From positions 2,356,001 through 2,420,000 of the forward strand of contig NZ_CP135079.1 of NCBI RefSeq assembly GCF_032121415.1: DNA of 64,000 nucleotides, written 5' to 3'. The position numbers were made by a program, and so were the translations under genes. Below are positions 6,723 to 15,538 of the stretch, one piece after another. Positions within the stretch are counted from its first letter, which is position 1, and every line of letters starts with the position of its first letter. This DNA comes from Streptomyces parvus. GTDB lineage: Bacteria; Actinomycetota; Actinomycetes; Streptomycetales; Streptomycetaceae. The notes under the pieces are model-generated. The model saw only the letters and a program-made list of their open reading frames with translations, made no database searches and was not told the DNA's origin.

Positions 6723-8648
6723 ATGACGTCGACGCCGCCAGGCGACCGGCAGGAGAACGACGCTTCCCGGACGACGCAGCTCCGGATACTGCCGCGGGCA
6801 GGCGCGGCACGGCGGCGTGCCAAGAAAGAGCTGCCCCGCTACGACTACGAGCACTACAGCCGGCTCGCCGGACCGCTGACCCAGCCCCCCGCGGGCAAGC
6901 CGTACACGGTCCAGTACCGCTCGCTCATATCGCAGGAGCCGCACCGTGTGCGCGCGGCGCTCCTGCTCGGCGCGGCTCCCCTCGTCTCGCTCGGTCTCTT
7001 CGCCTGGCTGATGCAGCCGAGCCACTGGACCGACCGCGATCCGAACCTCGACAACGACCTCCTGCTCGTTCTCGACGTGATCATGCTCGTCTCGATCGGC
7101 CTGATCGAGCTGTTCCGCACGATGAACGTCCTCTCCAACGCACACGCCACCCTCGTCGCCCGCGACCCGGTCCCCGTGGTCCCGGAGAGCGGCACCCGGG
7201 TCGCCTTCCTCACCTCCTTCGTCCCCGGCAAGGAACCGCTGGAGATGGTGACGAAGACCCTGGAGGCGGCCGTCAGGATCCGCCACCGCGGTCTGATGCA
7301 CGTCTGGCTGCTGGACGAGGGCGACGATCCGGCGGTCAAGGAGGTCTGCGCCCGGCTCGGCGTGCACCACTTCTCCCGCAAGGGCGTCGCCCACTGGAAC
7401 CAGGCCAAGGGCCCGCACCGCGCCAAGACCAAGCACGGCAACTACAACGCCTGGCTGGACGCGCACGGCGGCGACTACGACTTCTTCGCCTCGGTCGACA
7501 CTGACCACATCCCGATGGCGAACTACCTGGAGCGAATGCTCGGCTACTTCCGCGACCCGGACGTCGGCTTCGTCATCGGCCCGCAGGTCTACGGCAACTA
7601 CGACACCTTCGTCACCAAGGCCGCCGAGTCGCAGCAGTTCCTCTTCCACGCGCTCATCCAGCGCGCGGGCAACCGCTACGGCGCCCCCATGTTCGTCGGC
7701 ACCAGCAACGCGGTCCGCATCTCGGCGCTGAAGCAGATCGGCGGTCTGTACGACTCGATCACCGAGGACATGGCCACCGGCTTCGAGATCCACCGCCACC
7801 GCAACCCCGCGACGGGCAGGAAGTGGCGCTCGGTGTACACCCCGGACGTCCTGGCCGTCGGCGAGGGCCCGACCGCGTGGACGGACTTCTTCACCCAGCA
7901 GCTGCGTTGGTCGAGGGGGACGTACGAGACGATCATCGGGCAGTTCTGGAAGGGCTTCGGGACCATGCCTCCCGGCAAGCTCTTCAACTACACGATGATG
8001 ATCATCTTCTATCCGATGTCGGCGCTGAACTGGATCCTCGCGGCGCTCAGCTGCGCGCTCTTCCTCGGCATGGGCGCCTCCGGTGTCCAGATCGACCCGA
8101 CGATCTGGATGATGCTGTACGGCAACGCCTCCGCGCTCCAGATCGGCCTGTACATCTGGAACCGCCGCCACAACGTCTCGCCGCACGAGCCCGAGGGCTC
8201 CGGCGGCCTGGCCGGCATGGTGATGTCCGCGCTCTCCGCGCCGATCTACGCCCGCTCGCTGATGGACGCGGTGCTGCGCCGCAAGAGCTCGTTCGTGGTG
8301 ACCCCCAAGGGCGACTCGTCCAGCCCGGACACCCTCTTCGGCACCTTCCGCATCCACCTCTTCTTCATCGTCGTCTTCGGCGCCTCGATGATCTCCTCCT
8401 TCTTCCTCGGCCACAGCCACCCCGCGATGGTCACCTGGGCCACGCTGGCGCTGCTGATCACCGCGGCGCCGATCATCGGCTGGCGGTACACGATCCGCGC
8501 CGAGAAGAAGAAACGCCGGGCGGGCGGAGGATCGCACCGCAGCGGCGGGCCGGCCCCCGAGCCGAGGCCCCAGCCCCTGCCCGGTGCGCCGGGCAACGAC
8601 CAGACCATGCAGATCGCTCAGATCGCCCTTGGGGGACGTAAGAAATGA
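6723..8648 (+). CDS. cslA: Cellulose synthase-like glycosyltransferase CslA (GT2)
   Basis: A 641-residue inner-membrane processive GT2 enzyme that makes the beta-glucan-like polymer at Streptomyces hyphal tips. Two N-terminal membrane segments (about 75-130) precede the catalytic domain. DTDHIP at about 258-263 gives the metal-binding DxD, TEDMATG supplies the catalytic-base region, and QQLRW at about 392-396 is the QxxRW acceptor-site motif. At least four membrane segments follow. ATG 6723 gives the usual short Ser/Thr-rich start. The stop overlaps the glxA start by 4 nt (ATGA), so the two are translationally coupled, consistent with reports that CslA and GlxA form one functional unit. Confidence 0.95.
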   Translation: MTSTPPGDRQENDASRTTQLRILPRAGAARRRAKKELPRYDYEHYSRLAGPLTQPPAGKPYTVQYRSLISQEPHRVRAALLLGAAPLVSLGLFAWLMQPSHWTDRDPNLDNDLLLVLDVIMLVSIGLIELFRTMNVLSNAHATLVARDPVPVVPESGTRVAFLTSFVPGKEPLEMVTKTLEAAVRIRHRGLMHVWLLDEGDDPAVKEVCARLGVHHFSRKGVAHWNQAKGPHRAKTKHGNYNAWLDAHGGDYDFFASVDTDHIPMANYLERMLGYFRDPDVGFVIGPQVYGNYDTFVTKAAESQQFLFHALIQRAGNRYGAPMFVGTSNAVRISALKQIGGLYDSITEDMATGFEIHRHRNPATGRKWRSVYTPDVLAVGEGPTAWTDFFTQQLRWSRGTYETIIGQFWKGFGTMPPGKLFNYTMMIIFYPMSALNWILAALSCALFLGMGASGVQIDPTIWMMLYGNASALQIGLYIWNRRHNVSPHEPEGSGGLAGMVMSALSAPIYARSLMDAVLRRKSSFVVTPKGDSSSPDTLFGTFRIHLFFIVVFGASMISSFFLGHSHPAMVTWATLALLITAAPIIGWRYTIRAEKKKRRAGGGSHRSGGPAPEPRPQPLPGAPGNDQTMQIAQIALGGRKK

Positions 8649-10582
8649 AGTACCGTCCGAGCCGCCGTACCCGCCGCCTGGCGATCAGTACGGCGGTGGT
8701 TCTCGCGCTCGCGGGGGCGAACGGGCCGTGGCTGTACCGCTTCAGCACCGAGCGCTACCACGAGTACAAGATCAACCAGCCGGAGTACAAGGCGGCCAAC
8801 GGCCACTGGGACTTCCTGGACATCCCCTCCGAGCACCGGATCAACACGATCCACGCGGCGCTGCTGCACACCGGCAAGGTGCTGCTCGTCGCGGGCTCCG
8901 GGAACAACCAGAAGAACTTCGACGCGAAGAGCTTCCGCTCGGTGCTGTGGGACCCGAAGACGAACGTCTTCAAGGACATCCCCACCCCCAAGGACATGTT
9001 CTGCGCCGGGCACACGCAACTGCCCGACGGCAAGCTCCTCATAGCCGGCGGCACCAAGCGCTACGAGAAGCTCCAGGGCGATGTCACCAAGGCCGGCGGC
9101 CTGATGATCGTCCACAACGAGGACCCGGACAAGCCGATCACCCTGCCCGCTGGCACCCGGTTCACCGGGAAGGAGAACGGCAAGACATATCTCTCCAAGG
9201 ACCCGATCCTGGTCGAGAAGGCCACCAAGGTCTTCGACAAGCAGACCGGCGCGTTCCTGCGCAACGACCCCGGGCTCGGCCGGATCTACGTCGAGGCGCA
9301 GAAGACCGGCAAGAAGTACGAGAGCGGCACCGAGGACAACTACCGGGTGGCGGGCCTCTCCGGCTCGGACACCCGCAACGTCTACGGCATCGCGCAGAAG
9401 CTGGCCCTGGACAAGAAGGACTTCCAGGGGATCAAGGAGGCCTTCGAGTTCGACCCGGTCGCGGAGAAGTACATACCCGTCGACCCGATGAACGAGGCCC
9501 GCTGGTACCCGACCCTGACGACGCTGGAGGACGGCAAGGTCCTCGCCCTGTCGGGCCTGGACGAGATCGGGCAGATCGTCCCCGGCAAGGACGAGATCTA
9601 CGACCCGGCGACCAAGGAGTGGGAGTACACCGGCATCGTCCGGAAGTTCCCCACCTACCCCGCGGTCTTCCTGCTGAACGACGGCAAGCTGTTCTACTCC
9701 GGCTCCAACGCCGGATACGGTCCGGCGGACGTGGGCCGCGACCCGGGCGTCTGGGACCTGTCGACCAACAAGTTCAAGAAGATCCCCGGGCTCAGCGACC
9801 CGGACCAGATGGAGACCTCGGCCACCGTGCGGCTCCCTCCGGCCCAGGACGAGAAGTTCATGGTCATCGGCGGCGGCGGCGTCGGCGAGTCGGAGAAGTC
9901 CAGCGAGAAGTCCCGGCTGGTCGACCTCCGGAAGAAGGACCCGCGGTTCACCGACGGGGCGTCCCTCTCCGAGGGCACCCGCTACCCCAGCGCCTCCCTG
10001 CTGCCCGACGACTCGCTGCTGGTCACCGGCGGCTCCAGCGACTACCGCGGGCGCGGCGGCTCGGACGTGCTCCAGGCCCGGCTGTACGACGCGAAGACCG
10101 ACACGTACAAGAAGGTCGCGGACCCGGCGGTCGGCCGGAACTACCACTCGGGCTCGGTGCTGCTGCCGGACGGCCGGGTGATGATCTTCGGCTCGGACTC
10201 GCTCTTCTCCGACAAGGCCAACACCCGGCCCGGCGTCTTCGAGCAGCGCATCGAGATCTACACCCCGCCCTACCTCTACCGGGACTCCCGGCCGGAGCTG
10301 ACGGCCGGCCCGAAGAAGATCGAGCGCGGGGGCACGGGGCTGTTCACCACCCAGCACGCCTCCAGGATCACCTCGGCGAAGCTGATGCGGCCCTCGGCGG
10401 TCACCCATGTCACCGACACCGACCAGCGCACCATCGCGCTGGAGATGAAGAAGTCGAAGGACGGGATCACCGTCACGGTGCCGGAGAACCGGGCGCTGGT
10501 GCCGGCCGGCTGGTACATGCTGTTCGTCACCGACGACCAGGGCACCCCGTCCGAGGGCATGTGGGTGGAGGTGCCCGAGTAG
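8645..10582 (+). CDS. glxA: Mononuclear copper-radical oxidase GlxA (galactose-oxidase-like)
   Basis: 645 residues with an N-terminal membrane anchor (residues about 10-32, after RRTRRLAIS) and a large extracellular domain. It is built like fungal glyoxal/galactose oxidases: Kelch-type propeller repeats (HTQLPDGKLLIAGGTKRY, ARWYPTLTTLEDGKVLALSG, RYPSASLLPDDSLLVTGG), the Tyr-His copper-ligand segment GRNYHSGSVLLPDGRVMIFG near residue 498, and a C-terminal beta-sandwich with the further His in AVTHVTDTDQ. In S. lividans and S. coelicolor GlxA is needed for CslA-dependent glycan deposition and morphogenesis. It overlaps cslA by 4 nt and ends at a bidirectional terminator shared with the convergent GH6 gene. 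Confidence 0.95.
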   Translation: MKYRPSRRTRRLAISTAVVLALAGANGPWLYRFSTERYHEYKINQPEYKAANGHWDFLDIPSEHRINTIHAALLHTGKVLLVAGSGNNQKNFDAKSFRSVLWDPKTNVFKDIPTPKDMFCAGHTQLPDGKLLIAGGTKRYEKLQGDVTKAGGLMIVHNEDPDKPITLPAGTRFTGKENGKTYLSKDPILVEKATKVFDKQTGAFLRNDPGLGRIYVEAQKTGKKYESGTEDNYRVAGLSGSDTRNVYGIAQKLALDKKDFQGIKEAFEFDPVAEKYIPVDPMNEARWYPTLTTLEDGKVLALSGLDEIGQIVPGKDEIYDPATKEWEYTGIVRKFPTYPAVFLLNDGKLFYSGSNAGYGPADVGRDPGVWDLSTNKFKKIPGLSDPDQMETSATVRLPPAQDEKFMVIGGGGVGESEKSSEKSRLVDLRKKDPRFTDGASLSEGTRYPSASLLPDDSLLVTGGSSDYRGRGGSDVLQARLYDAKTDTYKKVADPAVGRNYHSGSVLLPDGRVMIFGSDSLFSDKANTRPGVFEQRIEIYTPPYLYRDSRPELTAGPKKIERGGTGLFTTQHASRITSAKLMRPSAVTHVTDTDQRTIALEMKKSKDGITVTVPENRALVPAGWYMLFVTDDQGTPSEGMWVEVPE

Positions 10583-10620
10583 GGGTGCCGGAGCAGCGGC
10601 GCACGCCGCGTACGCACGGC

Positions 10621-10662
10621 GAAGGCCGCACACCGGGAGACCGGGTCTCCGGTGTGCGGCCT
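10621..10662. terminator. Bidirectional terminator between glxA and the GH6 gene
   Basis: A long, nearly perfect stem: GAAGGCCGCACACCGGGAGA pairs with GTCTCCGGTGTGCGGCCTTC around a CCGG loop. It lies in the 93-bp gap between the two convergent stop codons. Confidence 0.88.
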
Positions 10663-10675
10663 TCGGTCGTTTCCG

Positions 10676-11722
10676 CTACTTCGTGGCGCCGGCCAGGCCC
10701 AGGGCGTACTCCGGCCACCAGTCGCCCGCCTTCGGGCCGCCCTTGCAGTCGCCGTCGGACTCGCCGGGGCGCTTGATCCACAGATAGGCGTCGACCAGTG
10801 CGTCGCCGGTCTGCGTGGTCGGGACCTCGCCGAGGGCGCGGCCCGGGGGGTTGCACCAGCTCTCGGCGGGGTCGCCGCCCGTGTAGGGGCCGTTGCCGTT
10901 GCGGCTGGTGTCGATGACGAAGGGCTTGTTGCCGATCTTCTCCGACAGCTTCTTGCCGAACTCGGTGGAGACGGCCGTCGTCTGGAAGTTGGAGACGTTG
11001 AGCGAGAAGCCGTCGGCCTCGGCGATCCCGGCCCGCTGGAGCGGCTGGAACAGGGCGTCGGGCGACTGCCAGCCGGCGTTGCCCGCGTCCAGGTAGACCT
11101 TGGTGGCGGGCTGCTGCTTCAGCCGCTGGATGGCGCCCTTGAGGAGGTCGTAGCGCTCCTCGTGGAACTCCTGGGGCGTGCAGCCGTCGACCAGGTGGAG
11201 CAGGGCGTCCGGCTCCAGGATCACGGTGGCCCTGCGGTCCCCGATGCCCTTGGCGACCCCGTCCAGCCAGGCGCGGTAGGCGTTGCCGTCGGCGGCGCCG
11301 CCCTTGGAGAACTGGCCGCAGTCGCGGTGGGGGACGTTGTAGAGGACGAGCAGGGCGTCCCGGTCGGCAGCGGCGGCGGCCTCGGTGATGCCCCGCACCT
11401 GGGACTCCGGGTTGTCCGGGGTGACCCACTCGCCGACCGGCTGCTGCGCGATCTTCCGGATCAGCGCCGCCTTCTCGTCATCGCCGTCCTCGGTGTACGC
11501 GGCGACCTGGCGGGCCGCGTTGCCGTCGGGGTTGACCCAGTACGGGTCCTTGTCCTTGGGCTGCTGTTCGACGGTCGGCGCGCTCTTCTTGTCTCCGCCG
11601 TCCCCGTCGCCGGAGCAGCCCGCCAGCAGCAGGGCAGCCCCGAGCGCCGCCGCCGTACCGGTCGTCCGCAGGCTTGTCAGGCGCCTGCGCGTCCGGGACC
11701 GGCCGGTGTAACTGCCGTACAT
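10676..11722 (-). CDS. cslZ: GH6 glycoside hydrolase lipoprotein (endoglucanase of the csl locus)
   Basis: 348 residues, with an Arg-rich signal peptide and lipobox LLAGC (Cys36), so the enzyme is predicted to be anchored to the outer face of the membrane. GH6 hallmarks are present: RDCGQ at about 133-137 in the first active-site loop and the proton-donor Asp in VILEPDAL (about Asp172), with NVSNFQTT and DTSRNGNGP further on. The family cleaves beta-1,4-glucans with inversion. It is convergent with cslA-glxA and is the usual third member of the locus (S. coelicolor SCO2838). It probably trims or releases the glycan made by CslA; the gene name follows that usage. ATG 11722 is preceded by GGGGGAG. 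Confidence 0.9.
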   Translation of the reverse strand: MYGSYTGRSRTRRRLTSLRTTGTAAALGAALLLAGCSGDGDGGDKKSAPTVEQQPKDKDPYWVNPDGNAARQVAAYTEDGDDEKAALIRKIAQQPVGEWVTPDNPESQVRGITEAAAAADRDALLVLYNVPHRDCGQFSKGGAADGNAYRAWLDGVAKGIGDRRATVILEPDALLHLVDGCTPQEFHEERYDLLKGAIQRLKQQPATKVYLDAGNAGWQSPDALFQPLQRAGIAEADGFSLNVSNFQTTAVSTEFGKKLSEKIGNKPFVIDTSRNGNGPYTGGDPAESWCNPPGRALGEVPTTQTGDALVDAYLWIKRPGESDGDCKGGPKAGDWWPEYALGLAGATK

Positions 11723-12066
11723 CCACTCCCCCTTGGGTGCACTGCCTGCACTGTTCATCACTGGTTGCACCGATGTGCTGCCGGTCCGGTCCATCCTGGC
11801 ACAGCGGCCGGGCGTCCACGCGTCCCCCGTACAACGCGCACCCCCGGGCACCGGTTCCGGACATCCTGTTCGAAAGCCGGTCATCCGCCCGGCCGGTCCC
11901 CCTACAGTGGCGAGGACCGGAGCCTCTCCCACCGCACCGACCTCCCGTACCGCGCCGGGCGACTCCCGCGGCCGGGCGCACGCGGTCGAGGACCGGCCCG
12001 GCGGGCGCGCCCCGTGAGAGGCGGCCTGCCGGGCCGGGTTGGACGTGACCCATCGTGGTGCGGCGG
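11723..12066. other. Intergenic region upstream of cslZ
   Basis: There is no gene here. The cslZ promoter should lie in the right part near 11725-11850. A short direct repeat, TGCACTG spaced by 9 nt, occurs at about 11738-11753. No operator of a known type is recognised. Confidence 0.4.
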
Positions 12067-12786
12067 TCAGCCGCGGCCGTGGGCCACGGCTTGGGCGCGT
12101 TCCTCCCCGTCCCCGGCCGCCGCGCCCCTCGCGCCGGTGAGGTAGGCGGAGACGACCACGTTCGCCGTGTAGGAGCGGGTCTTGTGGTCGTACGTCCCGC
12201 CGCAGGTGATCAGCCGCAGTTCGGCCCGGCCGTCCTCGCGGGGCCCGTACGCCTTCCGCGCGTCGAAGCGTTCGCGGGTGACGAGCTGGACGTCGTCCAC
12301 GGTGAACTCCGCGACGCTGCCGTCGGTCCGGGTGACCTCGATGCGGGCGCCCGGCTTCACCGCGCTGAGCCCGTAGAAGACGGCGGGCTTGGTGTCGGTG
12401 TCGACATGGCCGACGAACAGGGCCGTGCCCTTCGCCCCGGGCTGGGTGCCGTCGCCGTACCAGCCGGCGGTCCTCGGCATCCCGTACGGGGGCGGGTCGA
12501 TGGCTCCGTCGCCGTCGAGGCCGCGTGCGATGACGGGGGCCTCGATCCCGACGGAGGGGACCTCGACGCGCTCGGGGGCCGCTCCGTCGAGCGGGTCGTG
12601 GGCCCGGGGCAGCGAGGCCCCGAAGGGGCGGCCGACCGCGGCCACGTCGCCGGTGGTGGGGCCCGACAGCCCGCCGAGCCCGCCGCCGGCCTCCTTGCCC
12701 CAGAGCCACAGGCCGAGCAGCAGCACGGCCCAGGCCACTCCGGTGAGCAGTCGCCCGTTTCCTGCCGGGCGGTCCGGGGCTCCCAT
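12067..12786 (-). CDS. Class F sortase
   Basis: A 239-residue transpeptidase with one N-terminal membrane anchor (GVAWAVLLLGLWLWG). The catalytic triad is visible: His in LFVGHVDTD, Cys in LRLITCGGTYD and Arg in TRSYTANVVVSAY. The TCGG active site and the VPSVGIEAPV entry strand are typical of actinobacterial class F. Sortases cut a C-terminal sorting signal and attach the substrate to the wall or to another protein. Its ATG is 1 nt from the stop of the upstream gene for a surface protein with a C-terminal membrane segment, so the two are one operon and may be an enzyme-substrate pair. Confidence 0.9.
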   Translation of the reverse strand: MGAPDRPAGNGRLLTGVAWAVLLLGLWLWGKEAGGGLGGLSGPTTGDVAAVGRPFGASLPRAHDPLDGAAPERVEVPSVGIEAPVIARGLDGDGAIDPPPYGMPRTAGWYGDGTQPGAKGTALFVGHVDTDTKPAVFYGLSAVKPGARIEVTRTDGSVAEFTVDDVQLVTRERFDARKAYGPREDGRAELRLITCGGTYDHKTRSYTANVVVSAYLTGARGAAAGDGEERAQAVAHGRG

Positions 12787-12787
12787 G

Positions 12788-13354
12788 TCAGCTGCCGGCC
12801 GGGCCGCGACGCCGGCGCGAGGTGCGCAGGGCGACGGCGACGGCCGCGACGGCGGCGAGCACCAGGCCGATCACCGCGTGCCGGGTACCGGGGCCCTGGG
12901 CCTCGGCGGACCGTTCGGCGAGGGTGGCGGTGCCTCCGCCGCCCGCCTTGACGGGTGCGGCGGGCGAGGGCCGGTTGTGGTGGATGACGGTGAGGGTGCC
13001 GGTGGCCTTGCCGTTGCTGTCCTCGCACGTCACCCAGACGTCGTAGGAGCGGGGTTCGGCGTCGGACCGGATCCGGGCCTCGGCGAAGAGGCCCTTGTCG
13101 TCGGCCGGGCGGAAGTGGGCGACCGAGGTGAAGGCGTCGGAGTTGCCCTTGGCCCGGCGGCCCTTGCCGCAGACGTCGACCCACAGCTCCACCTGCCCGC
13201 CCGGGGCGATCGTGGACGGGGTGATCGAGACGGTGCCGGTGCGCCGGTCGCCGTCCCCGGCCGGAGCGGCCGGGGATGCCAGCGCGGCGGGTGCGGGCAC
13301 GGCTATGAGCGCGGCCGCCGCCGCTGCACAGAACGTGAGGGGTATGGAACGCAT
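12788..13354 (-). CDS. Secreted surface protein with C-terminal membrane anchor, sortase partner candidate
   Basis: 188 residues: a signal peptide (cut near ALASPAAP), an extracellular beta-rich domain with two Cys (VDVCGK and VWVTCED), a flexible PSPAAPVKAGGGG linker, and a C-terminal hydrophobic helix AVIGLVLAAVAAVAVAL ending in RTSRRRR. The hydrophobic helix plus basic tail is the layout of a sorting signal, but no LPxTG or LAxTG box is seen before it, so either a non-standard motif is used or the protein is just membrane-anchored. It is followed after 1 nt by the class F sortase. A strong hairpin covers its Shine-Dalgarno sequence (13356-13380). Confidence 0.75.
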   Translation of the reverse strand: MRSIPLTFCAAAAAALIAVPAPAALASPAAPAGDGDRRTGTVSITPSTIAPGGQVELWVDVCGKGRRAKGNSDAFTSVAHFRPADDKGLFAEARIRSDAEPRSYDVWVTCEDSNGKATGTLTVIHHNRPSPAAPVKAGGGGTATLAERSAEAQGPGTRHAVIGLVLAAVAAVAVALRTSRRRRGPAGS

Positions 13355-13355
13355 C

Positions 13356-13380
13356 GTGAACCTCCTACGGGAAGGTTCAC
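13356..13380 (-). promoter_or_regulatory. Hairpin sequestering the ribosome-binding site
   Basis: Read on the minus strand, GTGAACCTTCC, then loop CGTA, then GGAGGTTCAC forms a 10-bp stem with one bulged T. It ends one base before the ATG of the surface-protein gene. The only Shine-Dalgarno sequence (GGAGG) lies entirely in the 3' arm, so translation should be restrained unless the hairpin is opened. Confidence 0.65.
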
Positions 13381-13478
13381 GGCTACGGTGGCGGCCCGCA
13401 TCCGCAGTCCTCCATTCGGGCGACGCCCGGGGTGGTGGCCGGGCGGCTGCGGATGCGGTCCGCGCAGGTCGGCAGCGG

Positions 13479-14303
13479 TCAGCCGCGTTCCGCCGGGGCG
13501 GGCTTGTCCGCCTGGTCCGGCAGGTCGATGAGGTCGACCAGGTCGGCGATGGACTCGACGACGTGGGACGGGCCGAACGGGTAGCGGTCGATGTCGGCGA
13601 CGGTGGTGAGCCCGGTGAGGACCAGGAAGGTCTGCATGCCCGCTTCCAGGCCCGCCAGGACGTCGGTGTCCATCCGGTCGCCGATCATGGCGCTGGTCTC
13701 GGAGTGCGCGCCGATGGCGTTCAGCCCGGTCCGCATCATCAGGGGGTTGGGCTTGCCCGCGAAGTACGGGTCCTTGCCGGTGGCCTTGGTGATGAGGGCC
13801 GCGACGGACCCGGTGGCGGGCAGCGGCCCCTCGGCGGAGGGACCGGTCTCGTCGGGGTTGGTGCAGATGAAACGGGCGCCCGCGTTGATCAGCCGGATCG
13901 CCTTGGTGAGCGCCTCGAAGCTGTACGTACGGGTCTCGCCGAGCACCACGTAGTCCGGGTCGTGGTCGGTGAGGACGTACCCGATGTCGTGCAGGGCGGT
14001 GGTGAGGCCGGCCTCGCCGATGACGTACGCCGTGCCGCCGGGGCGCTGGTCGTCCAGGAACTGGGCGGTGGCGAGCGCGGAGGTCCAGATGTTCTCCACG
14101 GGCACGTCCAGGCCCATGCGCTTGAGCCGGGCGTGCAGGTCGCGCGCGGTGTAGATGGAGTTGTTGGTGAGGACGAGGAAGGGCAGCCCGGAATCCCGCA
14201 GCCGCTTGATGAAGGCATCGGCGCCGGGGATGGGGGTGCCCTCGTGGATGAGGACGCCGTCCATGTCGGTGAGCCAGGAAGTGATGGGCTTGCGCTCTGC
14301 CAT
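13479..14303 (-). CDS. HAD-IIA (NagD-type) sugar phosphatase
   Basis: 274 residues with all HAD motifs: DMDGVL (nucleophile and acid/base Asp), LTNNS (motif II), AGKPNPL (motif III Lys) and GDRMDTDVLAG (motif IV). The C2a cap between motifs II and III is that of NagD and p-nitrophenylphosphatase relatives, cytosolic enzymes that dephosphorylate small sugar or nucleoside phosphates; the substrate cannot be read from sequence. ATG 14303 has AGGAG about 8 nt upstream. A NagD-type enzyme would fit the amino-sugar theme of the window, but nothing here proves a link. Confidence 0.92.
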   Translation of the reverse strand: MAERKPITSWLTDMDGVLIHEGTPIPGADAFIKRLRDSGLPFLVLTNNSIYTARDLHARLKRMGLDVPVENIWTSALATAQFLDDQRPGGTAYVIGEAGLTTALHDIGYVLTDHDPDYVVLGETRTYSFEALTKAIRLINAGARFICTNPDETGPSAEGPLPATGSVAALITKATGKDPYFAGKPNPLMMRTGLNAIGAHSETSAMIGDRMDTDVLAGLEAGMQTFLVLTGLTTVADIDRYPFGPSHVVESIADLVDLIDLPDQADKPAPAERG

Positions 14304-14378
14304 GTGTCGGGACTCCTGCCGTACGCACTGCGTGCTGGGGGTGCCCGGACCACGCCGTCCCGGCACCCCCCAGCATAA

Positions 14379-14860
14379 TTAGGAGGCCGTGATCGTGACC
14401 CCGTCGATCACCCAGTACCCGGTGTTGCCGCCGGTGGAGTGGAACCGGAAGCTCACGTTGGCGGCCCCGGGCGGGACGTCCAGGGGCAGCGACTGGGGCT
14501 GCGAGACCACGTCGGCGGTGTAGCGGTTCACCTCTGACGGGCGTTTTGCCGTTCCAGGAGCGAGGATCCGGGCGCTCCGGCTGCCCTCCTGGCGGTAGAG
14601 GGTGGTGAGGCCGAGCGTCACGGTCGACTTGCCCGCGACGGCGTACGCCGGGGGTGACGAGCGTGGAGTCGTACGGCCCGGAGGACGCCGTGTCGTCCCA
14701 CTCGTCGGAGTCGGCGACCGCGAAGATGCCGCGCGAGCGGACGTTCAGCTCGCGGGACTGGTCGCGCTGGCCGATGGGCACCAAAGGCGTCGCCGAATGG
14801 CGCGGCTGGTCCTTCGCCACCGACGAGTTCCGGAGCCGCAGCCGGCTTCGGACGGGCGTC
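14379..14860 (-). pseudogene. 3' fragment of a secreted protein's beta-sandwich domain, frameshifted
   Basis: Two minus-strand frames join into one domain. About 14860-14645 encodes ELNVRSRGIFAVADSDEWDD and SSGPYDSTLVTP. From about 14640 the frame changes to VTLGLTTLYRQEGSRSA...DVVSQPQSLPLDVPPGAANV...GYWVIDGVTITAS and a stop at 14379. The last part is the typical final beta-sandwich strand pattern of large secreted hydrolases. The N-terminal and catalytic parts are missing. I cannot identify the parent enzyme. Confidence 0.55.
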
Positions 14861-15255
14861 GACTCCGCCCTGGAGGGGCACGGTCCGAGGAGCGCGGGGT
14901 CCGGCCGATCGGCACACCCCGCAGGGTTGCGCGCGCCACCGACCGGCTCGGCACGCGCACGCTCCGCGCTGACGGGCCCCAGCGTCCGGCCCCGGGCCCA
15001 GCAGTCGCCCCGGTGGACCTCGGTGACAGGGCCCCCGATACCGGCCTCCCCGAGGCCCCAGTCAGGTGGCCGCGCACGGCGCGGCCCGGCGGCGGGCCGC
15101 GACGGAGGCACGGCCGTGGGCGCCGCGGCCTGCGGGGGCCGTGCCTGCTGCCGCTCGATGGCCGCCATCCGCGTCCGGATACGCGTCAGGTAGAGGTCCG
15201 CACAGCTCTCCAGCGTCCCCAGACGGACCAGGTCAGGAGGCAGGTCGTCGTCCAT
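14861..15255 (-). pseudogene. DUF6233-like gene, third member of a small cassette, 3' end lost
   Basis: From ATG 15255 the product begins MDDDLPPDLVRLGTLESCAD and has RPPDWGLGEAGIG and EVHRGDCWARGRTLGPV, matching the layout of small Streptomyces proteins I recall as DUF6233 (a His/Cys pair, then a CxxCRPDT tail). Here the tail reads GCADRPDPALL, with one Cys missing and no stop, so the frame runs on into the unrelated fragment downstream. The start overlaps the end of the LexA-HTH gene by 23 bp, so it was part of that operon. Truncation or a chimeric junction is likely. Confidence 0.5.
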
Positions 15256-15538
15256 ACCGGTCCGCTCCTCCGCCGGGCCCCCGGCTCCGCAACCCCGGCC
15301 GCCGCGCGGGCTGCTCCTCGCCCAAGACGCACGTGCTCCAGTCCCGGCCGGTCCGGCTGACCAGGCCGCGCTTCTCGAGCTGGGTGAGCTGGTGGGCGAC
15401 CGAGCTGGTACTGGAGAGACCGACCCGCGCCCCGATCTCCCGGACCGTGGGCCCGTGCCCGTGCTCGGTGAGCCACACCCGGATGACCGCCAAGACCGCT
15501 TCCTGCCGCGCCGTCAGGGGGCGGGGCTCCCGCCTCAC
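15233..15538 (-). CDS. Small LexA-type winged-helix DNA-binding protein
   Basis: 101 residues: a LexA DNA-binding domain only (LTARQEAVLAVIRVWLTEHG, then TVREIGARVGLSSTSSVAHQ and LEKRGLVSRTG), with no peptidase domain. Such stand-alone proteins are common in Streptomyces beside DUF6233-like genes. It should bind DNA but cannot self-cleave like LexA. The GTG start at 15538 overlaps the stop of the gene before it (GTGA), and the 3' end overlaps the DUF6233-like gene, so all three form a compact operon. The targets are unknown. Confidence 0.75.
   Translation of the reverse strand: MRREPRPLTARQEAVLAVIRVWLTEHGHGPTVREIGARVGLSSTSSVAHQLTQLEKRGLVSRTGRDWSTCVLGEEQPARRPGLRSRGPGGGADRYGRRPAS

Noticed and set aside
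13303..15255. Single 650-codon minus-strand frame spanning 13303-15255
   Set aside because: It merges the DUF6233-like start, a hydrolase fragment and the shadow of the NagD-type phosphatase. The parts are unrelated and the phosphatase is clearly in another frame.
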